The notes under the pieces were generated by a model. That model made no database searches, was not told the origin of the DNA, and was given only the letters and a program-made list of their open reading frames with translations. This document shows positions 11,076 to 22,762 of a stretch of 64,000 bases of DNA, piece after piece. Positions within the stretch are counted from its first letter, which is position 1. The number at the start of each line of letters is the position of its first letter. The stretch covers positions 35,962,351-36,026,350 of the forward strand of contig CM067372.1 in assembly GCA_034401795.1 (NCBI GenBank). Reading direction: 5' to 3'. A program made the position numbers and the translations under genes. This stretch comes from Chaetoderma sp. LZ-2023a. Lineage: Eukaryota; Mollusca; Caudofoveata; Chaetodermatida; Chaetodermatidae.

Positions 11076-11296
11076 TGGAGATAATGACACACGATTAGGT
11101 ACTATGTATAACAAAGCATGCATTGTCATTCATGAAGTGCAGGTAACCTTCTCCCTGACCCCACACACTCCCACCCAACTAATAAACATGAAAACACTTG
11201 CCGAAATCAGGTCCTATTTGTAAATGTAATATGTGATAATTATCACAAAAATCTCTAAGCACATTAACAGATCTATCTTTACAGATCTAGAGCATT

Positions 11297-11515
11297 TAAC
11301 CCTCATATCTGCCAAAAGGGCTTCTGCAGTCCTCTTTTGAAATGTCCATTTGCAGACCAAGAGGAGACTATTTTTGAAAGTTTACCACTGGAATGACTGG
11401 CTTGATAACCAAGCCGATCATTCCAGCAGTAAATTTTCAAACATCTTCTGTTGGTCTGCAAATGGACATTTTCTATGAGATAATTGAAATTTTCTTATGT
11501 ACATATAACCCTCTA
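11297..11515. mobile_element. MITE family B copy
   Basis: TTTAACCCTCATATCTGCC, GCAGACCAAGAGGAGACTAT, hairpin CCACTGGAATGACTGGCTTG / CCAAGCCGATCATTCCAGC, then TTGGTCTGCAAATGGACATT. Confidence 0.85.
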
Positions 11516-11750
11516 CTGGTCTAAATTGATCATGAGTATTGACACTTTCGCTTAATCTACATCCATAAGCAAGCCAAGAAAAGACAATAATTTTGAAAAT
11601 TTACCGATGGAATTACTGCTGTGGTTATTGAACAGTCATTACAGTGTTACATGTTCAAAAATAGTCTTCTCTGACCTCTAAATGGTCATTTCTAATGACC
11701 AATGCAGAGGCCAGTTTTGACAATTACAATTGACATTTACAGGGCTAAGT
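11516..11750. mobile_element. MITE family B copy, decayed
   Basis: Recognisable pieces: CATAAGCAAGCCAAGAAAAG, TTTTGAAAATTTACCGATGG, AACAGTCATTACAGTG, TCAAAAATAGTCTTCTCTG. Ends are blurred. Confidence 0.55.
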
Positions 11751-12019
11751 AACATAATACTATCAATATAAAGATTTTACTCCAAACAAAGCACAATTAT
11801 CCAAATTTATCAGCCATAAAAACGTAAATGATATTCAAAATACAAAAATATTACTACTCTAGTAATAGTACATAAAGACATTACAGTAACGAGGTGATAG
11901 TGCATATAATGACAAGACATGATGAATGACATTAAAAATAACCTCAACAAACAATATCATAAATATTTGCACATCCATTTGTCCATCCATCTGTTTGCTC
12001 ATCTGTACTTGCATTTTAA

Positions 12020-13345
12020 GGTATATACTCAGGTGAGAGTTCTCTCACAAGAGACAGCATCTCCTGGCTCCTCCTAGCTAGGATGCATACTCATTCAGCT
12101 ATCTCACAGAAGACAGCATCTGGCTTCTCATATAAGCATCATCCCCATTCACCTCTCTCACAAGAGAAACCATCTCCTGCCTCCTCATATATGTATATGC
12201 ACCATACCTTTGCAGCTTTTTCAAAGGACACAGCATCCTCCTATCAGCTCCACACTCATCTGGCTCTCTCACAGGAGACTGCATCTCCTGTCTCCACCTA
12301 GCTAAGCTCCATACTCATTCAGTTCTCTTACAGGAGTCTCATGGATCCTCCTAGCTAAGCTCCATACTCATCAAGCTCTCTCACAGCATTTCCTAGCTCC
12401 TCCTATAAGCTCCATACTCATCCAGTTCTCTCACAGAATTCAGCACCTCCTATAAGCGCAATACCCATCCAGTTCTCACACAGGAGACATCACCTAGCTC
12501 CTCCTATAAGCTCCATACTCATCCTATTCTCTAACAGGAGACTGCATCTCCTAGCTCCTCCTATAAGCTTCATACTCATCCAGTTCTCTAACAGGAGACA
12601 CCATCTGCTAGCTCCTATAAGCTCCATACTTATCCAGTTCTCTCACAACAAAAGACATCTCTTAGCTCCTCCGATATGCTTCAGTCATCAATTTCTCTCA
12701 CAGAAGACTGCTCACCCTAGCTAAGCTCCATACTCATGCAGCTCTTTCCTAGGCGACATCATCTCACGGCTCCTCCTATAAGCTTGGTACTCATTCAGCT
12801 TTCTCACAGGTGACAGCATCTCCTGGCTCCTCTTATAAGGTACATACGCATCCAGTTCTTTTACAGAAATCTGAGCACCTCCTATAAGCTCCATACTCAT
12901 CCAGTTAATCTCACAGGAGACAGCATTCCTAGCGCCTCCTATAAGCTCCATACCCATCCAGTTCTCCCACAGGAGACAACATCCTCCATGCTACTATAAG
13001 CACCATAGTAGACCATACTCATGCAGCTCTTTCATAGGTGACAGCATCTCCTTGCTCCTCCTATAAGCTCCATACTCATCCACTTCTCTCACAGGAGACA
13101 GCATCTCCATGCCCTTATAAGCTCCATAGTAGACCATATTCAATTACTCATGCAGCTCTTTCACAGGTGACAGCATCTCTTGGCTCCTTCTATAAGCTCC
13201 ACACTCATCTAGTTCTCTCACAGGAGACTGCATCTCCATGCTCCTATATGCTCCATAGTATACTATACTCATGCAACTCTTTCATAGGCAACATCATCTC
13301 CTGGCTCTTTCATAGGCGACAGCATCTCCTACATCCTACTACAAT
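12020..13345. repeat. Minisatellite of about 57 bp, about 22 units
   Basis: The unit reads TCTCTCACAGGAGACAGCAT, CTCCTAGCTCCTCCTATAAG, CTCCATACTCATCCAGT, with unit length wandering between about 45 and 60 bp. It stops about 100 bp before the DIRS element. Open frames over it are incidental. Confidence 0.9.
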
Positions 13346-13497
13346 ATCTTTAATTGCCAGAAATTATATATAGTTCGGGAGGCCTCACAGAGAAGAATGT
13401 GTCTGAGTGATACCCAAAATTCTTCTTCCGCCTGAAACCTCCCACAGACCCCCCTTCCGGGTTGGTCTGTACTCTCATTAACCACTATAAAACATAC

Positions 13498-13785
13498 TTA
13501 CTGTTCAATCACTACTTGCTAAATCAACTAATCTGCATTTAGCCACCAGAATAAGATTTTTATGCTTGCTTACATTCCTCCTTATGCCTATTCCATATTA
13601 ATATATACCCTCAAACAGGCTACTGGTAGGGTCCACCCCCACCCCACCCCCCACCTCCTATATAACCTGATAAAGACTGGCACCAGTCTGTACTCACTCC
13701 CTGGTGACGCCTGTCACTAAGCATGCCTGCGCATGCGCATTGGAGCCCAAATAGGAAATAGATTCACTTTTCTAAATTTAAGTGT
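13498..13785 (+). repeat. DIRS left inverted terminal repeat
   Basis: Shares, in inverse orientation with 20275-20530, TAGCCACCAGAATAAGATTT, TTATGCCTATTCCATATTAA, GACGCCTGTCACTAAGCATG and CCAAATAGGAAATAGATTCA. It is longer than the right copy because of C-rich and GCATGCGCATGCGC insertions. Confidence 0.9.
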
Positions 13786-13845
13786 CAAATATTACAAACA
13801 GATTCTCAAATCATTCCCACGCGGGGTGGTTGAGGCCAGATCATA

Positions 13846-13970
13846 GTGATTGAACAGTAAGTATGTTTTATAGTGGTTAATAAAACTACAGACCAACCAA
13901 CAAGGGGTGTCTGTGGGGGGGGGGGGTTGTTATTACACCACAAAAACATCCATTACCGTTCAATCACTAC
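13846..13970. repeat. DIRS internal complementary region (ICR)
   Basis: The left half (13846-13916, from GTGATTGAACAGTAAGTATG to GTGTCTGTGGG) is the complement of the left tip (13441-13511) with scattered mismatches. The right half (about 13927-13970, TTGTTATTACACCACAAAAA to CAATCACTAC) is an exact complement of the right tip (20504-20550) over about 44 bp. A G-run of about 13 marks the junction. In DIRS elements this region is thought to template joining of the two ends into a circle. Confidence 0.92.
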
Positions 13971-14199
13971 TTGCTAAACCCGTAGATTTGGTCAGTGCCC
14001 CACTTAAACCATTGGTGGGTGGAGATTTGAGAATCCATAAACAAGGATAAAAATTAAACAAATCATATCCAAATGTTAATAACATAACATAAAAGTGCAC
14101 CTTAATCAATCACACCGTGATTATCAAATAAGGAAAACTTTAAACTTAAAGAAATAAATAAAAACCAAAGAAAACTCTCACCATTTCTCACAGACGCAC

Positions 14200-15195
14200 T
14201 TAACGAAAATGACGGAATGTGCTTGGTAAATGGTCTTCGGCTTTTTTAGTTAAAATCGTGATATTACAAAAAAAGGAGGCTGCTGCACTCTGATCCTTTA
14301 AATAAAATGAAGTAAAAGTGGATTCAGATTTCCAGCCTGCAACCTGCATGACTTCGTCTAAAGAAGAGCCAGCGAAAAGAGCAAAGGAGGTAGCCATTCC
14401 CCTAACATCGTGAGCTTTTATATGAGAAAAATTAACTTGTTAAACAAAGTTTGATGGTCTCACAAATCCAACTGACAATCGTACCCTTAGAGACTGGTCT
14501 GGCTACCTCATCCCCATACGGAACCCATAAATGGGATGGATCAGATCTTTTAAAATTGGTTCGTTGCTTGTAAACCTTTAATGCCCTGACAGGACACCAA
14601 TATTTGTCAGATGGCGAAAAAGAAAATAAGAATTTTAGCAGGGAAGTGGTTAGACTGTGTCTTTGATAAAAAATCTCTTCTGGGATATAAGACTAAACCG
14701 TCCCCAGATACGATAAATCTGTCCTTTTCAGTGGAAAGAGCATGAATTTCTGAACGTCTTCTAGCGGAAGCAGAAGCAACAAGAAAAACAGCTTTAAGAG
14801 TTAAAAGTTTAATACTAATAGAAGCAAGAGCCAAGAGGTTCAAAATGGCAGCCTGCCAAAACCTGAAGAACCAAGGCCAAATTCCAGGAAGGCAAAGGCT
14901 TAGCTACTGGAGGACGAATATTGCCCAATCCTCTGATAAAACCATTAAGAATCTTCATATTCTTAATGTGAGCATTCAAAAGACAAGGAAGAGAAGATGC
15001 CAAAGAAACTCTATAACCCCTGACTGTGCTAGCAGATAACTGTAAAGAATCAGAGATAGGATAAAATATCTAACACCTGGGGAAGAGAAAGAGAATCGGG
15101 CACAAGATCATGTTCTGAACACCATTCTCCAAAAATTTTAAGTCGACCCTTGTAAACTCGACGGGTCGACTCCCTCCTGGCAGAATCAATAATCT
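14200..15195 (-). pseudogene. DIRS tyrosine recombinase, frame-broken
   Basis: Integrates the circular DNA copy of the element. The N-terminal core-binding part begins near 15190 (ARRESTRRVYKGRLK, then FGEWCSEHDLVPDSL). The catalytic part has the first Arg in ASARRRSEIHAL (about 14750), then CPVRALKVYKQRTN (about 14590), HDVRG (about 14400, the His-Arg pair), GWKSESTF (Trp in place of the second His, common in this group) and the nucleophile in TSFYLKD (about 14300). All catalytic residues are thus visible, but spread over different frames with breaks near 14435, 14620, 14850 and 15030. It lies just upstream of the ICR, as in other DIRS elements. Confidence 0.9.
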
Positions 15196-15291
15196 CCTGA
15201 GATCTTGAAGAAACTTTGACCTAAGGGATTTGATGCTTGAAATCCTCCAAACACACAGGCTGAAGATTTATGGGTTTGGATGAAGACACGT

Positions 15292-17400
15292 TCACCTTAT
15301 TTGAGAAACTGGAAGATGAGGGAAGTCTACCAGGAGATCGAGAAGATTGACAAACCAGATCCGTTTTGGCCAAAAGGGAGCTATCAGAGCAATTTCGCAG
15401 AACTGGTCCCTGACCTTCTTCAAAACCAAAGGAATCAGGATCATTGGATGGAACGCATAAGCGAACATTCCTGTCCAGGACTGAGACAACGCCTGACTGT
15501 CCGGAAAAGGAGACATCAAAGAGGAGATCTGGGCATTTAAACAAGTCGCAAACAGATCTACGTGGGGACAATCCATGAGATTGAAAATCGCTCTGGCAAC
15601 TGACCTCTTTAACTGCCACTCTGTGTGGGCGAATTTGCTGGGCCGAGACAGTTGGTCCGCAAGAAAATTCAGAGTGCCTGGGACATGAGAGGACACAAGA
15701 AAAATCTGATTCTTGTGGCATCATAAGAGGTCCCAAATATCCATATAAAGGAGAGAGGATCTCGTTTCCCCCTGTCTGTTGATGTAAGAGACTACCATCG
15801 AATTGTCCGATCGGATCAAGATTTTGATGCCCTTTAATCAATCCGACCATGCTTGGGGAGCCTTCTTGACAGCCCACAATTCCAAGATGTTGATATGAGC
15901 TGTCGACTCCTTCAGTAACCAAAGACCTGAGACCGACAGGGAATCCCAGACCGCTCCCCATCCCTCCTGGGAAGCGTCTGTAAAGATAATCACCTGAGGG
16001 GAGGACTTGACCAGAGGGACGCCCCTCAGAAGCAGAGAACGATCTTTCCAAAAAATCTAGATGAGGAATTAAATGATCTCTTATGGGAATCTGAAGATAA
16101 ATGGAGTGGATTGACTGCTTCCATAGGGACATCTGAAAGGGTCTTCTCATCAGCGCCGCCCAAGGAATGACACTCTCGACACTGATCATCAAGCCTATCA
16201 CTCTCAGGAAGAATCTTGCTCTGACCAAGGGAACAGATGACAGAATGTCCATAGCTAATAAAATTGCCGCTACTCTTGGATCCGATGGAAAGACTAAGCC
16301 CTGAGCCAGATCAAAAGAAATGCCTAGGTGCGTGAAGACTTGAGAGGGAACTAGACTTCATTTCTTTAGATTTAAGATCCAACCTAGGCTGCATGCAAGA
16401 CTGCAGACCTCTGGAATGAGTTTTGAAAGAATTGAGGAGGATTTTGCTTTTATTAACCAATCATCTATATAAACATGAAAATGGATAGAACGACGGTGCA
16501 GGATTACTGCCACAGCTGAAACTAGACGAGTGAAGAGGAAGGGGGGCCATGGTCAGGCTGAAGGGCATGGGCCGCATGGCTTGGAACTGCCATACCCGAT
16601 CCTTGTAGGCGAACCTCATGAACTTTCGGAAAGACTGGTGAATAAGGACATGGAAGTAGGCGTCCTTGAGATCTATGGAGGAAGTCCACATGCCTGGATC
16701 TAGACTGGCGATGAACTTTGGGGTTAAAATAAGGAGGTTCACCTTTTTTAGATTGATGATAGGATGCCAACCTCCTGTTTTCTTGGGAACTAAGAAAATG
16801 GTTGAGTAGTAGCCCGGGTCTACACTCCAAAGAGGAACCTCTTCTATGGCCTCCTTGCTAATCATGGACTCCAACTCCTCCTCTAGGGCCACCAACTTCT
16901 CCAGATTGGAAGGAACTGGAGTCCACTTGGGGATAAGAGAAAGATGAGGATGATGAAGGATCCAAGGTGCATAACCCCAGTGAATCTGATTTAGGAGTCC
17001 TGAACGCGGGAATGCCAAGTCTCCCAGAACAGAGATATGTGCCCTCCAACTGGCAAGCTGGGAAGAAGGCACTGAACTGATGGATCGGAAGGCAGAAGAA
17101 GAGGAAGGGAAGAGATTGAAAGAGGACAAAGGGCTGGACCTACCTGGGTGGTGGCCACACCCTCAAACTCTCTGAGATTGAAAACCTCTGAAAGATAACC
17201 AACCTCTATACCTTGAACTAGGTTTGTAAAAATAAGCTTGGCCCCCTCTCGCTCTATGAGCCGGAGGTTGCCGAACCTTGGATCTAGAACGGTGGGTTGA
17301 GATAGAATCAAAACAATCCTCCTCCATGGATCGATCTTGGAAGTTAGAAGATCTGTTAGAGTTATTAACTATCCTGGAAGGATAAGCACCAAATTCATCA
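15292..17400 (-). pseudogene. DIRS reverse transcriptase-RNase H, frame-broken
   Basis: Copies element RNA into DNA. RT fingers: GYYSTIFLVPKKTGGWHPI (about 16800). Palm: SSIDLKDAYFHVLIH (about 16670) and then, after a frameshift at about 16560, the catalytic YIDDWLIKAK (about 16475). Beyond it, THLGISFDLAQGL (about 16330) and SVPLVRARF (about 16240) form the thumb. RNase H acidic residues appear in IFTDASQEGWGA (about 15985), INILELWAVKKAPQ (about 15880), IRSDNSMVVSYINRQG (about 15810) and LNFLADQLSR (about 15655). The tail reads CPHVDLFATCLNAQ and APFWPKRIW. There is a TGA stop between the LEL and RSDN motifs and a frameshift near 16030. The start is unclear; RT-like sequence is continuous from about 17400. 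Confidence 0.93.
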
Positions 17401-17419
17401 GGCCTGAGACTCTTCCTCC

Positions 17420-20047
17420 TAGGGGAGGAATTGGGACTCTTAACAGAGGAAGTCTCTTTTCACAGAAGGTTTAGAGAGAGAAATCTGAGCGTAAAGATCC
17501 TTAGAGGCTCTTAGGCACTCAGACTCTGACCGAATAAGACTAGAAGATGACTGGCCAAAGATATCCTGGCCGAAAGAAGGAGCTGAAATAAGAATACTCT
17601 TAAGTTTATTCAAAATATTCACCTCAACAAGCTTCCTAGACCTTCTCTTTGATGTAATAAAACCTAAAGGTTTGCAAACGGAGTTAAGAGAACCTCTAGA
17701 AACATCGGCCAAAGAATGAAAACCCTCAACAGGGACCTGCTCACCTCTCTCTTGAGCCTTAAGAACAGCTTCTGAAAGCAACGCAAGAAAATTTGCCGAC
17801 TGAAGCTGTGATCTGCCCACACAGACTCACACTTAAAAAGATCAGAAGAGGGCTAAACCTTAGAAGAATCCTTTAAATGAGAAGAAAGAACTTCCCAGGA
17901 AGGACCAGAGAGAGATTGAGGAGTGGCAACTCGCAAATAATCGTCCTTTGGAATCTGGATGAGAGCATCAAATTTGGGAGTAAGAGAAAATTCCTTACAA
18001 TGAACATCGTTCACAAAGAAATCTAACATGACAACAACCAAATTATCAACTGGTAGGATCTGAGGAGACAAAGAAGAAGAATCGGAAGATGAAAAAGCTG
18101 ACCCAAAAGAAGGAGGGTCTATAGAAAATTTGTCCTTAAGAGGAAGAGAAAGAGTAGAAGCAATCCGCCTATGAGCCAGTCTTCCAAAGAGGCCCTGACC
18201 GAACAAAACCTCTTCAGATCCCTGGCCCTGACCGATTCAGGAATTGAAGAAATAGAAGAAGTATTAGGAGAGGAAGAAGAAAGATGACGAGAAGAGTTAC
18301 TAGAGGCCAGAGATTCAACAGTTCTAGAAGAAAGAGGAGAGCAAGGCCTCCTAGATGCTTGAAGAGAAGAAACAGGAATAGAATCAGAAAAAGATGAAAA
18401 TTGATCAGAAAGAATGGGGTCAATAACATTATCCTGACCAGAAGACAAGGGAAAATGAATCAGGCCACTAGCTGAAAACCTCGAAAGAATGGAAAAATGT
18501 GCCAACATGAAAGAACGATCAAGGGAAGGATCCCTAGCCACAGAAAACAAGGAAAAATCCAGACCTGAATCAACAATTTGAAACTCTAACTCAGAGGAGA
18601 GAACAACAGAAACAATCGGGTCACGGTGATTGAAGGAAGAGGAAGCAGAAGAGGATGAAGGAGGAAGAGACGAATTAAGATGAATGGAAGAAGAAGAGGA
18701 AATAGCAGGATCTGAATATCCATGGAGAGAATTGATAGAAGGAAGACAGGAAAACCCCGAAGGAGGCGGGATAGAGGATGACTGAAAAAGAGAAGAGTTA
18801 GAAACATGACTAGAAGAAAAATCATTTGCTGAAAGAGAAGAGGAAGAAGGCAGAGACCTATGACCTTGAACTTGAGAGGAATGAGAAGGCGGGAGCCTCA
18901 CTTCAGAAGAACTCAAGACTGCATCACAAAAAGAGCGAGCAAAAGAACCGGAAGCCGCTTCAACATTAACTACTTGAGAAGGGGACTGAGATCCTAAATC
19001 CTGACCTAATTGATCACGAAGAAAATAAGTCAGAAACTTCAATAGGACAAGAAGGAGATAAGCCAGAGATAACAAAATTCCTATCTACAGAAACCTGACT
19101 CCTATCCACCAAATGCGAGTCCGAAAAATTTAACCGACAAGATGAGGAACCTGAAAGACCGGGAAGCTCTTGACCGGAAACGTAAACTCTAATCTTAGGA
19201 GAAATGGAAAATGGAAGTGGAAGTTGAGGCTGGGATAAGGCCCTAGCCAGATCTGGAAGACCATGGTTATTGACTATACCGGAAGTTTCATCAAAACCGG
19301 ATGCTTAGCCGAAGCTTTAAGACCCGGAAGTGCACCCCTCAAACTGGAAGCGGAAGAGTAAAGACCGGAATCCAAAATGGAAATGGAAGGGCGCCTACCG
19401 GATGTCCTGAAAAACTGGAAGTCAAACCGGAAGCGGAAGAAACAGAAATGGAAGCCGGAAGTAGACCCGGGTCCTGGAGACCCGAATCTACTAAGCACAA
19501 ACCGGAAGTGCTTGAAAAACCGGAAGCTACCAAACTTCCTGACTGCATTAAGCTAGACACAGGCAATCCTTTAACGTTCCTGGCTACCAGTATGACAGAA
19601 CACTTGACGTTGGCATAGGCATTATGGCCGGGGACTTCAGTCGCCGACACCACTGCTTGAGAGTAATGCCCCTCCTCAAGACACATGTGTATTTTACCCG
19701 GTGACCTGCTCGAGTTCACCTTCGAGAGCCTCTTCTTTGAGTCTCTAATTTTCTGTTTTGGTGACAGAATCTCCTGTCTAGACGTGAGGGAAGTAGGCGA
19801 TATTCGCTTATCTAATGATTTCGTCAAGACAGTCGCAAAAGACTCAAATCTAGCAAAAAGAGCTAACACGGCATCGGAATTAGCCGAAGAGGTTTCCCCC
19901 CCCCCCCCCCCCGTTGCTGGTGGATTAGATACAGAAGAATTAGCAAAAGACACAGCTGCTTTAGACTTAGAAGCAACAGGGGGGGGTTGTGAATAACAGG
20001 CTCCTGTAGTAATAGAGGGTTTGAAATGATGATGATGACTTAGGCAT
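17420..20047 (-). pseudogene. DIRS Gag-like ORF1, Ser-rich, frame-broken
   Basis: Ser-rich open frames fill this interval: 19339-19953, 18119-19075, 17853-18206 and 17440-17820. The last includes SADVSRGS-like and APSFGQDIFGQSSSS stretches of the kind that precede RT in DIRS elements, so I read the whole as one decayed ORF1. An ATG occurs at 20045-20047. The frame is interrupted by homopolymers: 8 C at about 19979 and a run of about 17 G (minus strand) at 19896-19912. No zinc knuckle seen. The function, probably a nucleoprotein, is inferred from position. Confidence 0.65.
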
Positions 20048-20274
20048 ATTAATGTTAACCACGAAAATGAGATACATCACGAAAACCGGTAACATTTTTA
20101 TACAGAGTATAAAAATCAATAAAACCATGAAATACTCCATTAACATAACTTAGGGAGGATTGACTTCATATTAGGCATTCCAAGGATTGAAAAACTCTCA
20201 AAATAGTAAGCTGACACAGCCAAAGCTATAAAAAAAACTTAGCTGGAAAATTTTGCAGTTGTTCTGCTTGCAGA

Positions 20275-20530
20275 ATAATTGAAAAGTGAATCTGTTTCCT
20301 ATTTGGGCTCCAATGCGCAACCACAGGCATGCTTAGTGACAGGCGTCACCAGGTGCCAGTCTTTATCAAGTTATATGCTGGGGGTGTACCCTAGCAGTAG
20401 CCTGGTTGAGGGTATATATTAATATGGAATAGGCATAAGGAGGAATGTAAGCAAGCATAAAAATCTTATTCTGGTGGCTAAATGTAGATTAGTTGATTTA
20501 GCATGTAGTGATTGAACGGTAATGGATGTT
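20275..20530 (-). repeat. DIRS right inverted terminal repeat
   Basis: Inverse copy of 13498-13785: TGAATCTGTTTCCTATTTGG, CATGCTTAGTGACAGGCGTC, TTAATATGGAATAGGCATAA, AAATCTTATTCTGGTGGCTA. Its outer tip (20504-20550) is copied exactly in the ICR. Confidence 0.9.
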
Positions 20531-20628
20531 TTTGTGGTGTAATAACAACAATGGATTGAGTGAGTCTGGAAAGGCAAGTCTCTGAACGGATCCTGGGAAA
20601 GGTTTAAAATTAGATACTTTTAGAAGCT

Positions 20629-21020
20629 AATTCACCTTTCCAGAGTACCCACCCACCATATGACATCATAATGAACTGTGTGATGTGTACAATGACATCA
20701 TAATGAATGACTTCATGAATGACGTCGATAAGTACGTCACGAACGCATATTTGATGACGGTCTATGGGCTGTTGTACAAATTGTTTGCTTTTACTATTTA
20801 ATAAATATTCTGTTGAATATTTTGAAACTAATTTGACTGGGCACTGTTGCTGCCTATCACCCAGTCTAATTAGTTACAAAATATTCAACAGCTTCCCTGT
20901 ATAGTTTTCAGGAAATTGATAGCTAGGGCATTTGGGGGTCGATCAATCCCAACACGGCGAGGTGTGGGTGGAGCGTAGCCAGTGATGGGCGGGGCATAGC
21001 TAAAAATGGAAAGGTCCATT
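20629..21020. mobile_element. MITE family A, full copy (inverted orientation)
   Basis: Starts AATTCACCTTTCCAG and ends GGAAAGGTCCATT. The CRE-like arm comes first (ATATGACATCATAATG, GACGTCGATAAGTACGTCAC), then palindrome C at 20809-20893 (CTGTTGAATATTTTGAAACT / AGTTACAAAATATTCAACAG), then GGTCGATCAATCCCAACAC and GTGGGTGGAGCGTAGC. It lies 79 bp beyond the DIRS right tip. Confidence 0.88.
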
Positions 21021-21389
21021 GCCTAAATAAAGTATTTTGCTTCCTAATCTTAATATCTTTAATAAGCAGAAATTCTATAGAGGCCCAGGTGACTGGGGAA
21101 CCCACTTGTAGAAGATTTGAAAATGATATACTCTGGGAAGCCATAATTTTTGTGTTTTGAGGGATAAACAAAATTCTTATTTTGCTTACTAGTATTGTCT
21201 AAATTTGCAGAAAACCTGTGTGGTGGAAAGTGTCTCTCCGTAACCAATAATACCATCTCCAGCCAGCTCCAAACTAGTCGGGCGGTTGCTTTCATTTTGT
21301 AAACACTTGCGGCCCAAGTTTGTATGTCTATGATATTAACTGTATGATATATTAATCTAAGCAGTAAACATTAAGTATATTCAACCTCT

Positions 21390-21617
21390 GACCATTAACC
21401 AATTCATGGCAAAGCAGGCTCAAGCAGTGGTCTTAAAAAATGTCCATTTATAGATCAAGAATATTTTTTAAATTTTAACACTAGAATGACTGGCTCAATA
21501 GCTGAGCTAGGCATTCCCATGGAAAATTTTCAAAAATAATCTCTTGTCCTGCAAATGGATATTTTTTATGAGAAAATTGATAGTTTACTGATCATATTTC
21601 ATCATTAAAGGGATAAA
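21390..21617. mobile_element. MITE family B, decayed
   Basis: ATTAACCAATTCATGGC, AATGTCCATTTATAGATCA, hairpin CTAGAATGACTGGCTCAATA / GCTGAGCTAGGCATTCC, TCCTGCAAATGGATATTT, CATTAAAGGGATAAA. Confidence 0.7.
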
Positions 21618-21723
21618 TTACATTTATACTTACCAAAAGCTGATGTAAATTAAGGAATATTAAGTCCTCTAAACAGTGCTCAAATTATATTTCACATAGT
21701 ATTATATACAATCATAATTGTAA

Positions 21724-21931
21724 CCCTTTAACTGACAAATCCCTGAAAAAGTATATTCTTTACGAAATAAAATCTATTCTGTTGAATATTTTGAAATGAA
21801 TTTGACTGGAAGCCATTGCTGCCTTAAGCAGCAATGACTTCCAGTCATACTAATTTCAAATTATTCAACAGTTTTCCTGTATGGTTGGCTTGAAAATCAG
21901 ATATAGGGGAGTTCATCGGGTAAAGGGTTAA
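21724..21931. mobile_element. MITE family C, full copy with B-like termini
   Basis: Begins AACCCTTTAACTGACAAATC and ends GGGTAAAGGGTTAAC, so the termini are those of family B. The centre is a near-perfect hairpin: CTGTTGAATATTTTGAAATG and TGACTGGAAGCCATTGCTGCC pair with GGCAGCAATGACTTCCAGTC-type sequence and TAATTTCAAATTATTCAACAG. This copy defines the C element's ends. Confidence 0.85.
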
Positions 21932-21934
21932 CAG

Positions 21935-22755
21935 AAAACCTCAATTTGGTCAACAATATTGATTGTATCTATATGACATTTGTCAAATAGCCAATACTGA
22001 CCCCGGATTAAATACAGTGTACGATTTATAATAATACTCATATACAGCGATCTAAACCAACATCGAAACATTGATTTCTATTGATTTGTTTGGCCATCCT
22101 ATCATGCCACTGGTTACTGGTGGTCAGGGTTGGTCAGTCAGATATAGATATAACCTGAGAAAAACTTAGAGAAACTTGTTTATTATATTGAACACTCTGT
22201 GATAAATTACCTATGTTTTCTGAAACAACGATTAAACTATAATTGGAACTTCCATGAACGATTTAATTATGAAGACACAATAGACACACTAATTAAGTTT
22301 CTGACTAAATAACAAATAATCATCTTAATTATATAATCGGAAAGCAGGAAAGTAATTTATTATTTCAAGTTGTGTCTTAGTAGTATTTAAAGTTAAAACA
22401 TCTTTATGTACACTGCTATAATGGTCAATTGGTCACCTGCCAATGAATAATGCATACCTATTACTGACCATATACCCATAATCCCATAACTTGTTCAATT
22501 TTAAATTCGGTCACTGCATGAATAAACAACACAAACTTGAGTTGTTATAAAGCATAAACCAAATGTAAACAGTTGCAAACAAACACATGCAAAATTAAAC
22601 AACAGTGGATAGAGACAAAGGCTTTGCATTATATATACGCAAACACTGCACACATTATAACATGAATATTCATGAGATTTGAACCACCTACCAGGAATTT
22701 ACTATACACTACACGTAGCTCAGAAATAACTTAGAATATTTCCGAATCAAACTAA
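21935..22755. other. AT-rich intergenic, nothing recognised
   Basis: No frame, tandem repeat or MITE signature found on either strand. Confidence 0.5.
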
Positions 22756-22762
22756 AACATAT

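Larger units (their letters stand above)
13441..20550 (-). mobile_element. DIRS-type tyrosine-recombinase retrotransposon, near full length
   Basis: A complete DIRS layout read on the minus strand: right terminus (20550), Gag-like ORF, RT-RNase H, tyrosine recombinase, internal complementary region, left terminus (13441). Inverted terminal repeats pair about 13498-13785 with 20275-20530. An internal complementary region at 13846-13970 is complementary to both outer tips, which is the hallmark of DIRS circular-DNA replication. Such elements lack an aspartic protease and DDE integrase and integrate with a tyrosine recombinase, leaving no target duplication; none is visible here. Several frameshifts and one in-frame stop in the RNase H mean this copy is probably not autonomous, although its right-hand tip and the ICR still match perfectly. 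Confidence 0.93.

Noticed and set aside
15280-15540. Plus-strand frame inside the DIRS element
   Set aside because: Antisense to the RNase H and RT tail, where minus-strand motifs are clear.
18214-18825. Leu-rich minus-strand frames suggesting membrane proteins
   Set aside because: They are alternative frames of the Ser-rich Gag-like ORF; Ser codons read out of frame give Leu/Phe runs.
19301-19996. Plus-strand frames over the DIRS ORF1 start
   Set aside because: Shadows of the minus-strand Gag-like ORF, with low-complexity proline from the homopolymer.
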